Positions 24,793 to 35,780 of a DNA stretch of 64,000 nt are shown here, piece after piece. Source of the stretch: Cunninghamella blakesleeana (lineage: Eukaryota; Mucoromycota; Mucoromycetes; Mucorales; Cunninghamellaceae); NCBI GenBank assembly GCA_017871115.1, contig JAFCIZ010000011.1, forward strand, positions 451,501-515,500. The letters run 5' to 3'. How positions within the stretch are numbered: position 1 is the first letter of the stretch; each line of letters opens with the position of its first letter. The position numbers and the translations under genes were made by a program. The notes under the pieces were generated by a model. The model was not told the DNA's origin. It saw only the letters and a list, made by a program, of their open reading frames with translations, and searched no databases.

Positions 24793-26106
24793 ATGGCTAA
24801 TTTTGGAATGAGTGGTATACCTATAGTTCCTTTTGAAAAGGGTGACGATCCTACATTGTGGATCAATATGTATGAACAATATGCTATGACAGTGGGATTT
24901 AGTGAAGATGCTAAGGTGAATCTGTTGCCTTCTTACCTAAGTTCTAATGTCAGGTCATGGTATTTCAATTCAGGTGGATTTAGTGATTGGGATGAATTAA
25001 AGGAACAAATGATTGCTCGCTTTGGTGATGATAGAGATTCTACCGAACTTTATTCTATGTTAACAAGTATCCAAAGAAAAAGAGACGAAAGTATCGAAGA
25101 ATATGGTGATCGTTTCCGTAATATTAGAGGCCGTTATAAAAGAGCAGTGCAAAGTGAAGACATGACGGTTTCCATAACGGAAAAAGACTGGACCAAGATG
25201 TTTGTCAGAGGAATCACACCTACAACAATAAAAAGAAGGGTCAAGACAAGTAGACCAGTAACAATACAGGAAGCCATTAACGAAGTTAAAGATTTTGAGT
25301 CAGATTTTGGTTTTTCTGAACAATCAGATGATGAGGAAGAACGTTTTGATGGTGTATCTAGAATGTCAAGCAATAATAAAGTCAAGGGTACTGTTACATC
25401 AGTTAATAATGTCAATGATGTGGTATCGGGTTTAGTAGGACAAGTTAATCAATTAACTTTGTTGGTACAAGAAATGTCAAAAGCCATAAATAGTAATCAA
25501 GGTCGTCAAGTTGTCAAAAGTTGTTATAATTGCAATGAGTCCGGTCATCAAGCTAATCAGTGTCCTAAACCTTGTAAACATTGTGGAAATGGTTCACATC
25601 GCTTTTGGGAATGTAGTTTACACAAAAGTAGGTCCAATAAAGAAGATAAGAATAACAATGTCACGCAAACGTTTTATGCTGAAGAACATTTTGTTGTTAA
25701 ATCAAAACGTGCTCGTACTACAAGGAATAATAATGATAGTAAATTAATCAAGAGGGTTGAATTAACAGTCAACAAGAAGGATCAACCCAAAGCCTTACAG
25801 GAAGACACAAGTATGACAGAGGATGATGTTCCTATCAAGAAAGCAAAAAAAGGAAATAGTCCTGATGTTAATGTTAATACTGATATTGTTGGTGATACAG
25901 TTACACTTAATGGTGATGAGGGTTCTAACCGGGTGGCAAAAGAATATATAGTTAAAAGCCAATTGGACGTCAGGCCTCCTAAAATGACAGATAGTAAAGA
26001 TCCAGGTGTAATTCCAAAACCAATTAATAATAACGAGATGGATGAAAAGTCAATTACTGAAAATATTTTAAAAACAGATGTATACCTATGTCACTTCAAG
26101 AATTAG
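24793..26106 (+). CDS. Gag of Gypsy element 2
   Basis: I start it at the first ATG of the frame (MANFGMSGIPIVPF..., 437 aa). The frame itself opens earlier without an ATG. It has the retrotransposon Gag capsid-type helical region (WINMYEQYAMTVGF, VRSWYFNSGGFSDWDELKEQ, RFGDDRDSTELYSMLTSIQR) and two Cys/His knuckles, CYNCNESGHQANQC and CKHCGNGSHRFWEC, which bind RNA. It ends in TAG at 26104-26106, overlapping the protease frame. Confidence 0.85.
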   Translation: MANFGMSGIPIVPFEKGDDPTLWINMYEQYAMTVGFSEDAKVNLLPSYLSSNVRSWYFNSGGFSDWDELKEQMIARFGDDRDSTELYSMLTSIQRKRDESIEEYGDRFRNIRGRYKRAVQSEDMTVSITEKDWTKMFVRGITPTTIKRRVKTSRPVTIQEAINEVKDFESDFGFSEQSDDEEERFDGVSRMSSNNKVKGTVTSVNNVNDVVSGLVGQVNQLTLLVQEMSKAINSNQGRQVVKSCYNCNESGHQANQCPKPCKHCGNGSHRFWECSLHKSRSNKEDKNNNVTQTFYAEEHFVVKSKRARTTRNNNDSKLIKRVELTVNKKDQPKALQEDTSMTEDDVPIKKAKKGNSPDVNVNTDIVGDTVTLNGDEGSNRVAKEYIVKSQLDVRPPKMTDSKDPGVIPKPINNNEMDEKSITENILKTDVYLCHFKN

Positions 26107-29100
26107 CTATATTATCACCTACGTTTAGAAGACTTGCTAAGAATCAACTCACCAAAAATCATAAGAAGAAACGTGATAAATCCAAAACTGACCAGTCTTT
26201 ATGGGCTAATATGGAACCAGTTGATTATAATAAACAAGGCAAAAACTGTCCTAGAGTTAAAGTGAAAGTCAATGATAGTGTGTCGGTAAATGCAATATTG
26301 GATGGTGGTGCTACAGGTAGTTTGGCAAGTTTATCTTTAATTAAAAATCTAGGTATTGATAATATGGAACCTTCTGATACTTACATTGGTTTAGCTGATG
26401 GTAGTAAAACTAAGGTGCTAGGCCGAGTTAATTTAATAATTAATCTCATGGATGAAGAAGTGTTGGTCAAAGTGTCTGTGGTTGATCAAGATATGTATCA
26501 TTTATTGTTGGGTAGAAATGTTCTACATACTTTTGGTATAAAAACAGATTGGAATAATTTCAGGTGGTATTTTAAGTAGAATGATGAAATCATTGCTATG
26601 AATGTTAAATATGATGGTCAGGATAAAATTTCTGAAATTATGGATGAAGAAGAATCTTATAATTATGATTCTGATTATAGTAGTGCAAGTTCAAATGATG
26701 GTTATGAAGAATATTACTTAGTTGGCATGGATTCTGTGGAACATGGTGCTTCGGACGTGAAACATGGTGATTCTTTGGATTACAAGAAAAATATTAATGC
26801 CAAAATTAATACTAGTGTTGATTATGATGGTGATCCAGGAGTAAGAGATGATATATTGAAGGCTATAGTTAAAAGTGTAGATGATTCCAACTTGGAAGAA
26901 GAACAAGCAGAAAGGTTATTGAATGTTTTGTTGAAGAATAAATCAGTTTTTGGTGTTGATTATAAGGATCTTTCTGTTACTGATTTAGTAAAGTTGCATA
27001 TTAATACTGGTGATAATAAACCTATCATGTCCAGACCAAATCATTATATGTCTTTCGCTGATAGAGAATTGCTGCAACAAGAACTTAACGCTATGGTTAA
27101 TAAAGGTATTATTATTCCTACTTTACATGGTAATTCTAATGAGGGTGGATGGTCTTTTCCAGTGATGTATGTTAAAAAGAAGGATGGATCCAAAAGATTG
27201 GTTGTCCAATTCCAAAAACTAAATGATGTTACTATTAGAGATCCATGGCCACTTCCAAGAATTACAGATATTTTAGAAGAATTTGCTGGTGCTTCTACTT
27301 TTTCCACTCTTGATTTATTAAAAGGTTTCAATCAAATTGCTGTTGATGATGATTCTATTAATAAATTAACTATGACTACTCCATGAGGTAATTTTTCTTA
27401 TAAAGTGATGCCGTTTGGAATAGTTAATGGTCCTTCAACTTTTGCTAGATGTATCTACTTGGCTTTAGAACCTTTCTTGGGTAAATATGCAACGTCCTAT
27501 ATTGACGATATCACCGTTTATTCACATTCCTTTGATGAACAACTAAGTCACTTAGATAATGTTTTGTCTAGACTAATAAAGGTGGGTCTTAAAGTTAAAC
27601 CGAGCAAATGTTTATGGTGTCAAGGAGAAATTAAATTATTGGGATTTAGAGTTAGTAAGGACGGTATCAAGACTGATGAAGAAAAGATTAAAGTGATAAA
27701 AGACTTTCCCGTTCCAAATAATAAGACGGCAGTGCGAGCTTTTATTAATCTTTGTGGTTATTATCGTCGACATGTTCACCATTTTGCTTCCATTTGCGCT
27801 CCATTAAATACTTTGACGTCTACTAAAGTAAAATTTGAATGGAATGAAAATCATCAAAATGCTTTTGAAAAGATGAAGATTGCTTTAGGTGAAGCCGTGT
27901 GTTTAAATTTACCAAGGTCGGATGGATACTTTAGATTGTATACTGATGCTTCTGATGTTGGATTAGGTGCTGTTCTAACTATTTCTGATGATACTGATGG
28001 TTTAAATGAAGGTCCAGTTTGTTTTTTGTCAAGAAAACTTTCAGGAGCTGAATTTAATTATACTACTATGGAGAAAGAACTTCTTGCGGTGGTCTATGCA
28101 TTGAATAAATTAAGAAGATATTTGCTTGATAAACATTTTATAATTTTTACTGACAATTCATCTCTTAGATACTTGTTAAATAAATCGGATGCTGGACACA
28201 GATTACAAAGATGGTTAATTGTTTTACAAGAATTTTCTTTTAAGGCTGTTCATGTAGCTGGTAAACAAAATGTAGTTGCCGATGTGTTATCCAGGTACCC
28301 TATTAACCAGGAAGAAACAAACGACGTTGATGTTTTAGAGGGTTGGTTAGTTGAAGAAGAATATATAAATTATGAAGATGACCTCAAGAAAATATGGTGG
28401 TACTTACAAGGTTTGGATTGGTCTAACAATGACGATAAAACTACAAAACGAGCTATTAATTATCTAGTTGGTGAAGATAAACATCTTTATCGCAAGATTA
28501 ATGATAGACTCGTAAAAGTACCTTTTGTAGAAGAAAGAAGACGGATATTAGAACAAGTTCACGATGGCCATGGTCACTTTGGTCAACAAGCAACTTGGAT
28601 TAGGTTGTTTCATTCTTATTGGTGGCCTAATTCCTATAAAGAATGTAAAAATTACGTTAAAACCTGTCATTTATGTCAAGTTCACCAAAATTTACAAAAT
28701 GAAGGTAAAAACGTTAAATTAAAGGTACCTGTTCAATATCTGTTTCAGAGGTGGGCATTAGATTTCGTTGGACCATTGACAATCTCAAATAAGGGTAACT
28801 CTTATTTGCTAGTAGCTGTGGAATATTTCTCTGGTTGGCCGTTGGCAAAAGTTTATTCTTCAATGAGATCTGAGGACGTTGTTGCTTTCCTCTACGAAGA
28901 TATATTTTGTACCTATGGACCTCCGACTGAAATACTTACGGATAACGGTACCCCTTTTGTTGCTGAAGCGGTTGCTGAGTTTGTAAGTTTTGTTAATAGC
29001 AACCATAAACTAGCTACTCCATATCATCCAGTTACAAATGGAAAAGTTGAGCATCTTAATGGCGTATTGGTTAAAAGTGTAAAGAAACTTTGTGAAAACA

Positions 29101-29567
29101 ATCCGTCAGAATGGGATGTTCATCTACCCGCTGTCCTATATTCTTACAGAACGAAAAGTATGGCGTCAGTAGGGATTAGTCCATTTGAAGCTCTTTATGG
29201 TGTGCCCCCATTGTCCTACGATCAAGATCCTTTACGTTTACTAGGTGAACAACTTGGTGTCGAAAGAATCTACATAAGGATGGGTAAACATTTGGAAGGT
29301 GTTGAAGACTGCATTAAGAAGGGTTCCGCCAAGATAGCAGTAGAAAAATACGGTTCCATTCATGTTGGTCAACTGGTGTTGACGAAAAGAGACGTTAGGG
29401 TCAACAAGCTGGTACCTAATTACTTCAATAAGGTTTATCGGGTAGTTGTCCTGTATAGTAGTCGTAATTGTAGGCTACAAGAAGTTGATACTGGTAGATA
29501 TCTAAAAAGGAATATTAATGTTGATAAACTTATTCCTTATAACCAACGTGAAGATGTTTTATTATAA
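26056..29567 (+). pseudogene. Pol of Gypsy element 2, interrupted by two in-frame stops
   Basis: One frame runs through protease (NAILDGGATGSLASL; note DGG rather than the usual D-T/S-G), RT (TLDLLKGFNQIAVDDDS, VMPFGIVNGPSTFA, YIDDITVYS), RNase H (RLYTDASDVGLGAVL) and integrase (H-H-C-C in HDGHGHFG...CHLCQ; WALDFVGPL, LTDNGTPFV, VEHLNG). TAG at 26577-26579 separates protease from RT. TGA at 27384-27386 lies in the RT just before GNFSYKVMPFG, where related proteins commonly have Trp, so TGG to TGA is likely. The second stop should block functional RT. Pieces: 26056-26579, 26580-27386 and 27387-29567. Confidence 0.85.
26067..26073 (+). promoter_or_regulatory. Candidate -1 ribosomal frameshift site (T TTA AAA)
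   Basis: In the gag frame the codons are ATT TTA AAA. The heptamer T TTA AAA fits the X XXY YYZ slippery rule exactly, lies 31 bp before the gag stop, and a one-base backward slip enters the protease/RT frame, which is open from about 26056. No downstream pseudoknot was modelled. Confidence 0.6.
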
Positions 29568-29643
29568 GAAGTTTCGTATGAATTAGAGTTGAAGATATAC
29601 GAAAAAAAAAAAAAAGAAGAGAATTCTATTTTATTTTCCGCAT

Positions 29644-29660
29644 GGGTAGGGTTGGTATAG
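29644..29660 (+). other. Candidate polypurine tract of Gypsy element 2
   Basis: GGGTAGGGTTGGTATAG directly precedes the 3' LTR. It is G-rich but interrupted by T, so it is weaker than usual. An alternative purine run lies further upstream at 29600-29620. Confidence 0.35.
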
Positions 29661-29957
29661 TGATCTGAGAATGAAATAATTCTTATTCACTATTTTATCA
29701 ATTTGCCCATAGCGATTTATTATAACTCTCATTATTTTTTTGGTTCATAACTTTAATGATATTTTGTGTATCTTAAAAAAATGTATAAATTCAATTTTAA
29801 TTCCAATTCAATAAAGACCAGGCTTTTTCTTGTTTTAAAAACTTTTGTCATAACTTTTATTTTATTTTGATAACATCGCTAAACTACATATTCCTATTTA
29901 TTGGAACTCTAACCCTCTTATCTGACTTTAATTTTATTATTTTTTTGCTATAAATCA
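29661..29957 (+). repeat. 3' LTR of Gypsy element 2
   Basis: 297 bp, pairs with 24314-24610. Its end is only 242 bp upstream of the ATG of the small membrane-protein gene at 30200. Confidence 0.93.
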
Positions 29958-30049
29958 AAGTAAAGTTAACATGTATTCTGATCTTTAACTTAAAAATTTA
30001 TTTGATTTTAAGTATATCTTGAAATATATAAATAAAGGTGTGTAAAGGT

Positions 30050-30120
30050 TTTCATTCTCTCTTTTTCTCTCCTTCTCTCTTTTTCTCTCCTTCTCTCTTT
30101 TTCTCTCCTTCTCTCTTTTT
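30050..30120 (+). repeat. Pyrimidine tandem repeat in proximal promoter
   Basis: About four copies of an 18-bp unit ttctctctttttctctcc followed by T-rich sequence. The paralogue at 63590-63640 has a similar CT-rich tract without this regular repeat. It is probably the core promoter/transcription start zone. Confidence 0.6.
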
Positions 30121-30199
30121 TACTTTTATTTTATTTTTATTTTTTTATTTTTCTATTCTTTTTTTCTATTTTTTTTATAATTTTAACAGTAATAGCCAA

Positions 30200-30619
30200 A
30201 TGGCCGGATTTACAGTTTTATCACAAGAGCATGCGGATGGAACCAAAACAAAATATCGTATTCCTAGATGGCAGATATATGGTCCAATTATCTTTTTTAT
30301 TATTGTTGCCACGACAATTAGTTTAGTAATGGGTTTAGTAGTGATTCCGGATTCGAATAGAAAAGCTGAGGAGGGCAGAAAAAGTATTCAAGAAAGTCAA
30401 ATAGCCAATGAAAAAAAATTCAATGATACCGTTAATGAAATTCAAAAAAAAATCGAGAAGGATAGAAACAGAAACAATTGTTTTTCTAATTGCACTATTG
30501 TTAGTTGCTTGGTGCAATGTGACATATCTGACAATGCTTGTAGAGATAAATGTCGTGAAGCTAGACAAACATGTGAACAAAACTGTAGTCAATTATACCC
30601 CGAATCAAGTTTTTTTTAG
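30200..30619 (+). CDS. Small single-pass membrane protein with Cys-rich C-terminus (MAGF family), unknown function
   Basis: An intronless 139-aa frame starting MAGFTVLSQEHADGTKTKYR. A polar 25-residue N-terminus ends in basic residues, a hydrophobic segment spans about 29-52 (IYGPIIFFIIVATTISLVMG), a charged helical linker follows (about 55-95), and the C-terminal 40 residues hold eight cysteines in pairs (NCFSNC, SCLVQC, CRDKC, CEQNC). I do not recognise the family. The ATG at 30200 was chosen because the paralogue at 63670 begins at the same residue (MAGFTVL), and the CT-rich open frame upstream is promoter. Topology could be type II with the Cys domain outside. The promoter is split by Gypsy element 2. 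Confidence 0.75.
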   Translation: MAGFTVLSQEHADGTKTKYRIPRWQIYGPIIFFIIVATTISLVMGLVVIPDSNRKAEEGRKSIQESQIANEKKFNDTVNEIQKKIEKDRNRNNCFSNCTIVSCLVQCDISDNACRDKCREARQTCEQNCSQLYPESSFF

Positions 30620-30931
30620 CTACATACATTATTTGTTTTCACTTATATTTTGTTTAATTAATAATAATAAAAAGTATATATTTCTTATTTATTTTTATGG
30701 TGTAAACCAAAGAAAACCAAAAATTGGTGGTTTTCATTTTAAATCTCGTTAAATTTAAACACAGGTAGTCAAAAAAAAAAAAGAATAGCCTTTAATTTTT
30801 GATGTCTAGCTTCTTTTGTTTTAGTTATTTTAAGTTTAACTACTGATTTTTAAGTAATGATCTGTCTGATTCTCTTTTTACATTTGTAAACTGTATAATT
30901 AAACTAGTGTATTTCAATCAATTTAATTTTA
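30620..30931. other. Intergenic 3' flank
   Basis: 3' flank of the MAGF-family gene. It contains AATAAT-type and AT-rich stretches; no gene seen. Confidence 0.45.
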
Positions 30932-31088
30932 TAATTTTTTCGAGTTCATCTTAAACACCACCATCATCGACGTAAGCTTTCATATAGTTAATTTACTTAT
31001 TAAAGTATTTTCTAATATGGCCAAAATCTTATACTCCATCCAAGATAATTTCGCTATTTTTTTCTATTCCAGCAGGGAGTACAACTTT

Positions 31089-31142
<54 letters not shown>

Positions 31143-31410
31143 GTGATTCCAGTGTAATTTTATCCAACTCGTCATAATTCACCATAACCTTTAGGGAACA
31201 GTCGTTGCATGGTTTTTATATTGGATTATATCATAGCTTAATTAATCTGAACTTCATTGGAACCTGCAGTAATTGATTAACTATCATTAAAAGTAGCTAC
31301 GCCATTATTGAAGAAAAGTTTTAGATTCTCTTCTATAATAACACAATTTTGTATATTGAATTTGTTAATATCAAGAATAGCTTCAAAGTGATTGAGTTAC
31401 TTTCGGTATG
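30932..31410 (-). pseudogene. Decayed gene split by a 46-bp poly(T) run, family unknown
   Basis: On the minus strand a protein-like frame reads LNHFEAILDINKFNIQNCVI, EENLKLFFNNGVATFNDS, then stops interspersed with QRLFPKGYGEL and NYTGITVK. It then runs through a homopolymer (plus-strand T at about 31094-31139) and continues in another frame as VVLPAGIEKNSEIILDGV and MKAYVDDGGV. At least six stops are present. The composition is clearly protein-like compared with flanking DNA. No family was recognised. Confidence 0.4.
31094..31139. repeat. Poly(T) run of about 46 bp
   Basis: The longest homopolymer in the window, lying inside the decayed gene at 30932-31410. Confidence 0.85.
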
Positions 31411-32673
31411 TTCAAAAAAAAGTTATTTAGATATAAATAATTATCAGTAATGTAAAAAAAAACCTTGAATGTAAATATAAAATATTAAGAGAGGGGAAAA
31501 AATGTTAGCTTACTTTATTTAAAAAAATGCAATTATCTGATTACGTTTATTTTTCATCTTTCAGCTTTTTTATCATGGCTATGTATAAATATATATTGAT
31601 TTTAATGTTGAATGTTAACACTTAATTTAGTAAACATTCGTGACTTTTATGAACATTAACTCACATATAGAATATGAAAATGTTAATGATTAATTTTAAT
31701 TTCAAATTAATTGGTTAATTGATTATATAGTTAAAAAAATATTTAGTTTAAATATGCTTTTTTTATATAGATCGATCAATATTTGATACAATAACATAAT
31801 CTAAAAAATCGCTATTTTTTATGGTCATTAAATTAAAACAAATGCAATTTGTATTGGCTTTATTACATATTAAACTTCCTTCTTTTCCTTCTATCTTATT
31901 CTATTTTATTTTATTTTATTTTATTTTATCTGAGTATCCAAGCTTTTTATTTTATTTTATTTTATCTGAGTATCCAAGCTTTTTATTTTTTTTTAATTTT
32001 ATACAATTTACAAAGCTCATTGTAGTAGATCATAGGTCAATAATTTAATAATACAATACTACATATTTAGCAAAGTAACATTCGTTTATTTATTAATCAT
32101 AAACTGAACCAATATCACTAATCTACTAATTTATAAATATAACTCTTATTTTAAATATTAGAATAAAATGATAATCAAAACTTTCACAATATTTTTTGCC
32201 TTTGTTTTATTTTTATATAGCTTATTTTTTTAAAAAACAAAAATGTGTTATAATTATCTGACATTGGCGATGATCTTTTACGTGCAATAAAGAAGCGTAT
32301 ATATGATAATTTAATCATTAAAAATGGGACAAAATAAAAATCATAATCTATTGTATATATATTATGTATTCAGATGACAAACAATAATATATATTTATGT
32401 GCATAAAAAAAAATTATGCAGTAAAGGAAGTATATTATCCATAAAACCGTTATTTATTCAATCATAAACAAAATAAAAAGAAACTTTGATCTAATTGGCC
32501 AGCCTTTTTCAATGCGGAGATATAAAATCGAGACATAAAAAAACAAAATTAAAATTATAAATTTTTTTAAGCTTTTCAATTAAATCTTCCTTTTTCATTC
32601 GCTTTAAAAATATCTTTATTTTATTATATACCTTATTTCTCTTTATTTTTTTAAAAAATAAAAATAAATCATA
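31411..32673. other. Intergenic with a short tandem repeat
   Basis: AT-rich spacer. At about 31895-31985 a unit of roughly 35 bp (ttattttatctgagtatccaag core) occurs twice. No gene, RNA or relic recognised. Poly(T/A) tracts precede the next start codon. Confidence 0.5.
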
Positions 32674-35600
32674 ATGCAAAATGAAGATTACAATATGAAA
32701 CCTGTACATGACGTCTTGAAAGACTACGAGTTATTAAATGTCGATGAAAAAAAAGAAAATCATTTACCATTTTTCTTAGCAGAACATTTTGTAAAAAATG
32801 ACAATATTATTAATTACTACTACACGTCTTTGTTATTATGCAGTATATATATACACGATAATAATAACCAAATGCATATATTAATATAAGTTTTATATTA
32901 TTACTATTTATTTTATATAGAAATTGAATCTATGTGCAATAAGTCGATTGGATCCAACAAAATATTTTATTGGTAAAAAAAAGGGAAAATAAGGAATATT
33001 ATAAATAGCTTATTTCTTACTATATATTATTGCTATTTCTATATTTCTTTTTCATTTTTATATATTAATATAGCTATCAATAATAAAATCCGTGTTTACC
33101 ATATAAATCATGATGGACAAATACTTTCTAAACGAAACCCAATAAAGGTTTTAAATCCTTCACAATCGGTAAAGTTCATTAATACAGCATATTTATATAA
33201 TAAATGGCCTATTGACATATACCTCATGTATATTCATATATATTCATATATGTGAATGCGTATATATAACTTATATATTTCTAGGATCCGTATAGCATTA
33301 ATGCTATTAAAATAGGACAATATAAAGATAATAATTCGAATATACATGAAATATTAGTAACAGCAGGAGATAATGGGGAAATCCATATATGGAATACACA
33401 ACATTTAGAGTTAACACCATATCACTTTTCAAATGAACAGTCATCCACATGGGGAGTATGTATACATCAATCGGGATTATTAGCCATATCATCTAACAAT
33501 AATAAAATCAAAGTGTATAATATATTAAAGTTACTTGACAGTTACCAACAACAGACCATAAATAACAAGAAACAACATAGTGATAATAAAAAAGAGCCAT
33601 TAACCAACATATTAAAAGATCAACACGTTTTAACCCTAAGGGGCCATTTACATAATATTCCAAGTATAGATATTGATTCCAGTGGAAAATACTTGGCAAG
33701 TTGTTCTATTGATCAAACCTGTCGTTTATGGGATTTATCTATTGGGAAAGAAATTGGAAAAAAATTAATTACAAACCGATCCCAATTTGATGATGCACAT
33801 GCTTGGGGTTGGGGTGTACGATTTATTCCGTCCAATCAATTTAAATGGGCTTCTTGTCATCATCCTTCTTTAACTAAACATATACTGCATCGAATTAAAC
33901 AACATCGCCCAGTTTCTGTCATTGATATGCCATTATCTTATTCAGCAAGAATACCAGTCATACATATTAATCCAACTTTAAATGAAAATAATTTACTTAG
34001 ATTAACTCAATTAGATACCGAAGTTGAAGTGTCAGAAGATGATGACGAAGATGAAGATTATGTAGTACCTTTTAATGAACAAGATAATGATGTCGAAGAG
34101 GAAGAAGAAGAAGAAGCGATAGATTATGAAGATGAATATATTGATAATGAATTGAATGATTATTATCTTGCTGAAGATTTTGAACAATTTGGTGACAACG
34201 AAAATAGCAGCGACGGTCATTGGAACAATGAAAATGATATATATCGCTGGAATAGTGATGGTGTCAATGGTGATAATAATGGTGGTCAAAGTGATGAAAA
34301 TGAAAGCACTACTCATACTAGTCAGTTAAATGACTGGGATAATTATATTATTTCTGAAGAACTTACTGGCATAGATCAATTTGTTACAAATGACATTAAT
34401 TCACGACATGGTGGTGAACATAATAATAATGATGAAAATAGACTTACTGATCGTTGGAATGAAGATATAAATCATGAAAGAAATAATATTGATATTTTAA
34501 TGAATGCTGATCAACCAAATAATATGGAAACTTTTCAAAATAATAATAATAATATTCCAGCTAACCACGTTAATGGTGACAGAGAAGACATAGAACAAGA
34601 TGAAGACAGTGACTATATCAATGATGAAGTAGCTGCTGTTACTGATGATGAGATGAACACTGATAGCGAAGGCGACTATGACAATGAAGATAATGGAGAA
34701 AATCTTATTCGACCTATTTATCGTGAATTATATAACGCTATTCGATTTCCAGAAAATGTGCCAGCCATTAACGAAATTAATGATGATGAAGAACGGAATC
34801 AAAGGGTTAATTTTATTGCTAATAATTTAATACGAATCATAGAAAGGGAACGATTTGAAAGAAGTCGTCAACTACATAATAATAATAATAATACTAACAA
34901 CAATGATGGAGAAGATAGTGAAGACAATCAAGGTAATAATTCAGAAGGTTGGAATTCACCTCTTCGAAATGTGCACCCTATTAGCTCCAATAGTGATAAT
35001 AATAATAATAATAATAATAATAATCTTAATATAATGGAATGGGCAGATGAAGGTAAATATATATATATATATTTAATATTTATATTAAAAATAATCTTCT
35101 TCTTTTTTTCATATATATATATATATATATATATGTACATATGTGAGTAGGTACCTTATCCTTAAGAAATGGTAATGGAGAAACCACTAGTATACCGGAT
35201 TTTTTGGAAGATACAAAACAAGAAAAAGTTACTAATAGAGATTACTTGATGTTCACCACTAAAAAAGATGCTTATCTTTTAAATTCATTAACGTTTGATG
35301 TATTACAAAAGGAAAAAGAAGTAGTTAGTAGGGTTGATTTTAGATCAGATTATTATATTAATTTAATGGATCGATTATGTTTTTTGGAATGGGTACCTGA
35401 ATTGGAACTATGTGTCATTGCATCACAAAAAGGAACCGTCTCTTTAATGCGTATCCTTCAGGTTCAATTACCAACGGGTCAACAAACTTGTTTATTTAAT
35501 CATGAGCAATATTTACCTTTTAATACACAAGAATCTGTACTTTATGGTAAAGAATTAAAAAGAAAAGGGAAATAAAAAGAATAAAAAGAGAAGCATAAAT

Positions 35601-35780
35601 CAAATTTTAAATATAAATATAATTTTGATAGGTTTAACAATACATAAATTACATACCGATCGATTTTCACCTTCTTCTATCTATCAATTAACATTATCTT
35701 ATCACGATGGAACCATAAGAATGTATCATATCTCTAAAAAGCCAAGCTCAGATTATTTTGATGTATTTTCAGTATTGTAA
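32674..35780 (+). CDS. CRT10-like WD40 protein with acidic insertion
   Basis: Six exons: 32674-32790, 32921-32972, 33074-33168, 33285-35052, 35151-35546 and 35632-35780, 2577 nt, 858 aa, all introns GT-AG. WD-type segments include LVTAGDNGEIHIWNT, TWGVCIHQSGLLAISSNNNK and SGKYLASCSIDQTCRLWDL, followed by a WGWGVRF motif. After a long Asp/Glu/Asn-rich insertion (about residues 260-570) the C-terminal part resumes with LEWVPELELCVIASQKGTVS and LSYHDGTIRMYHIS. This layout matches fungal CRT10-domain proteins. In budding yeast Crt10 acts with Rtt101-Mms1 and affects ribonucleotide reductase expression. Assignment is by motif memory, so the orthology is moderate. The donor of exon 1 was chosen for frame; a later donor breaks the frame. 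Confidence 0.65.

Larger units (their letters stand above)
24314..29957 (+). mobile_element. Ty3/Gypsy element 2, full length but with pol stops
   Basis: A 5644-bp element with 297-bp LTRs (24314-24610 and 29661-29957) that differ at two positions (T/C near 24338, T/C near 24523). LTR ends are TGAT...ATCA. A 4-bp AAGT flanks both sides (24310-24313 and 29958-29961), or AAAGT if the last A is shared. It has a tRNA-type primer site, gag, a -1 frameshift site, and protease, RT, RNase H and integrase in one frame interrupted by TAG at 26577 and TGA at 27384. No chromodomain was seen. It belongs to a different lineage from element 1. Confidence 0.92.
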
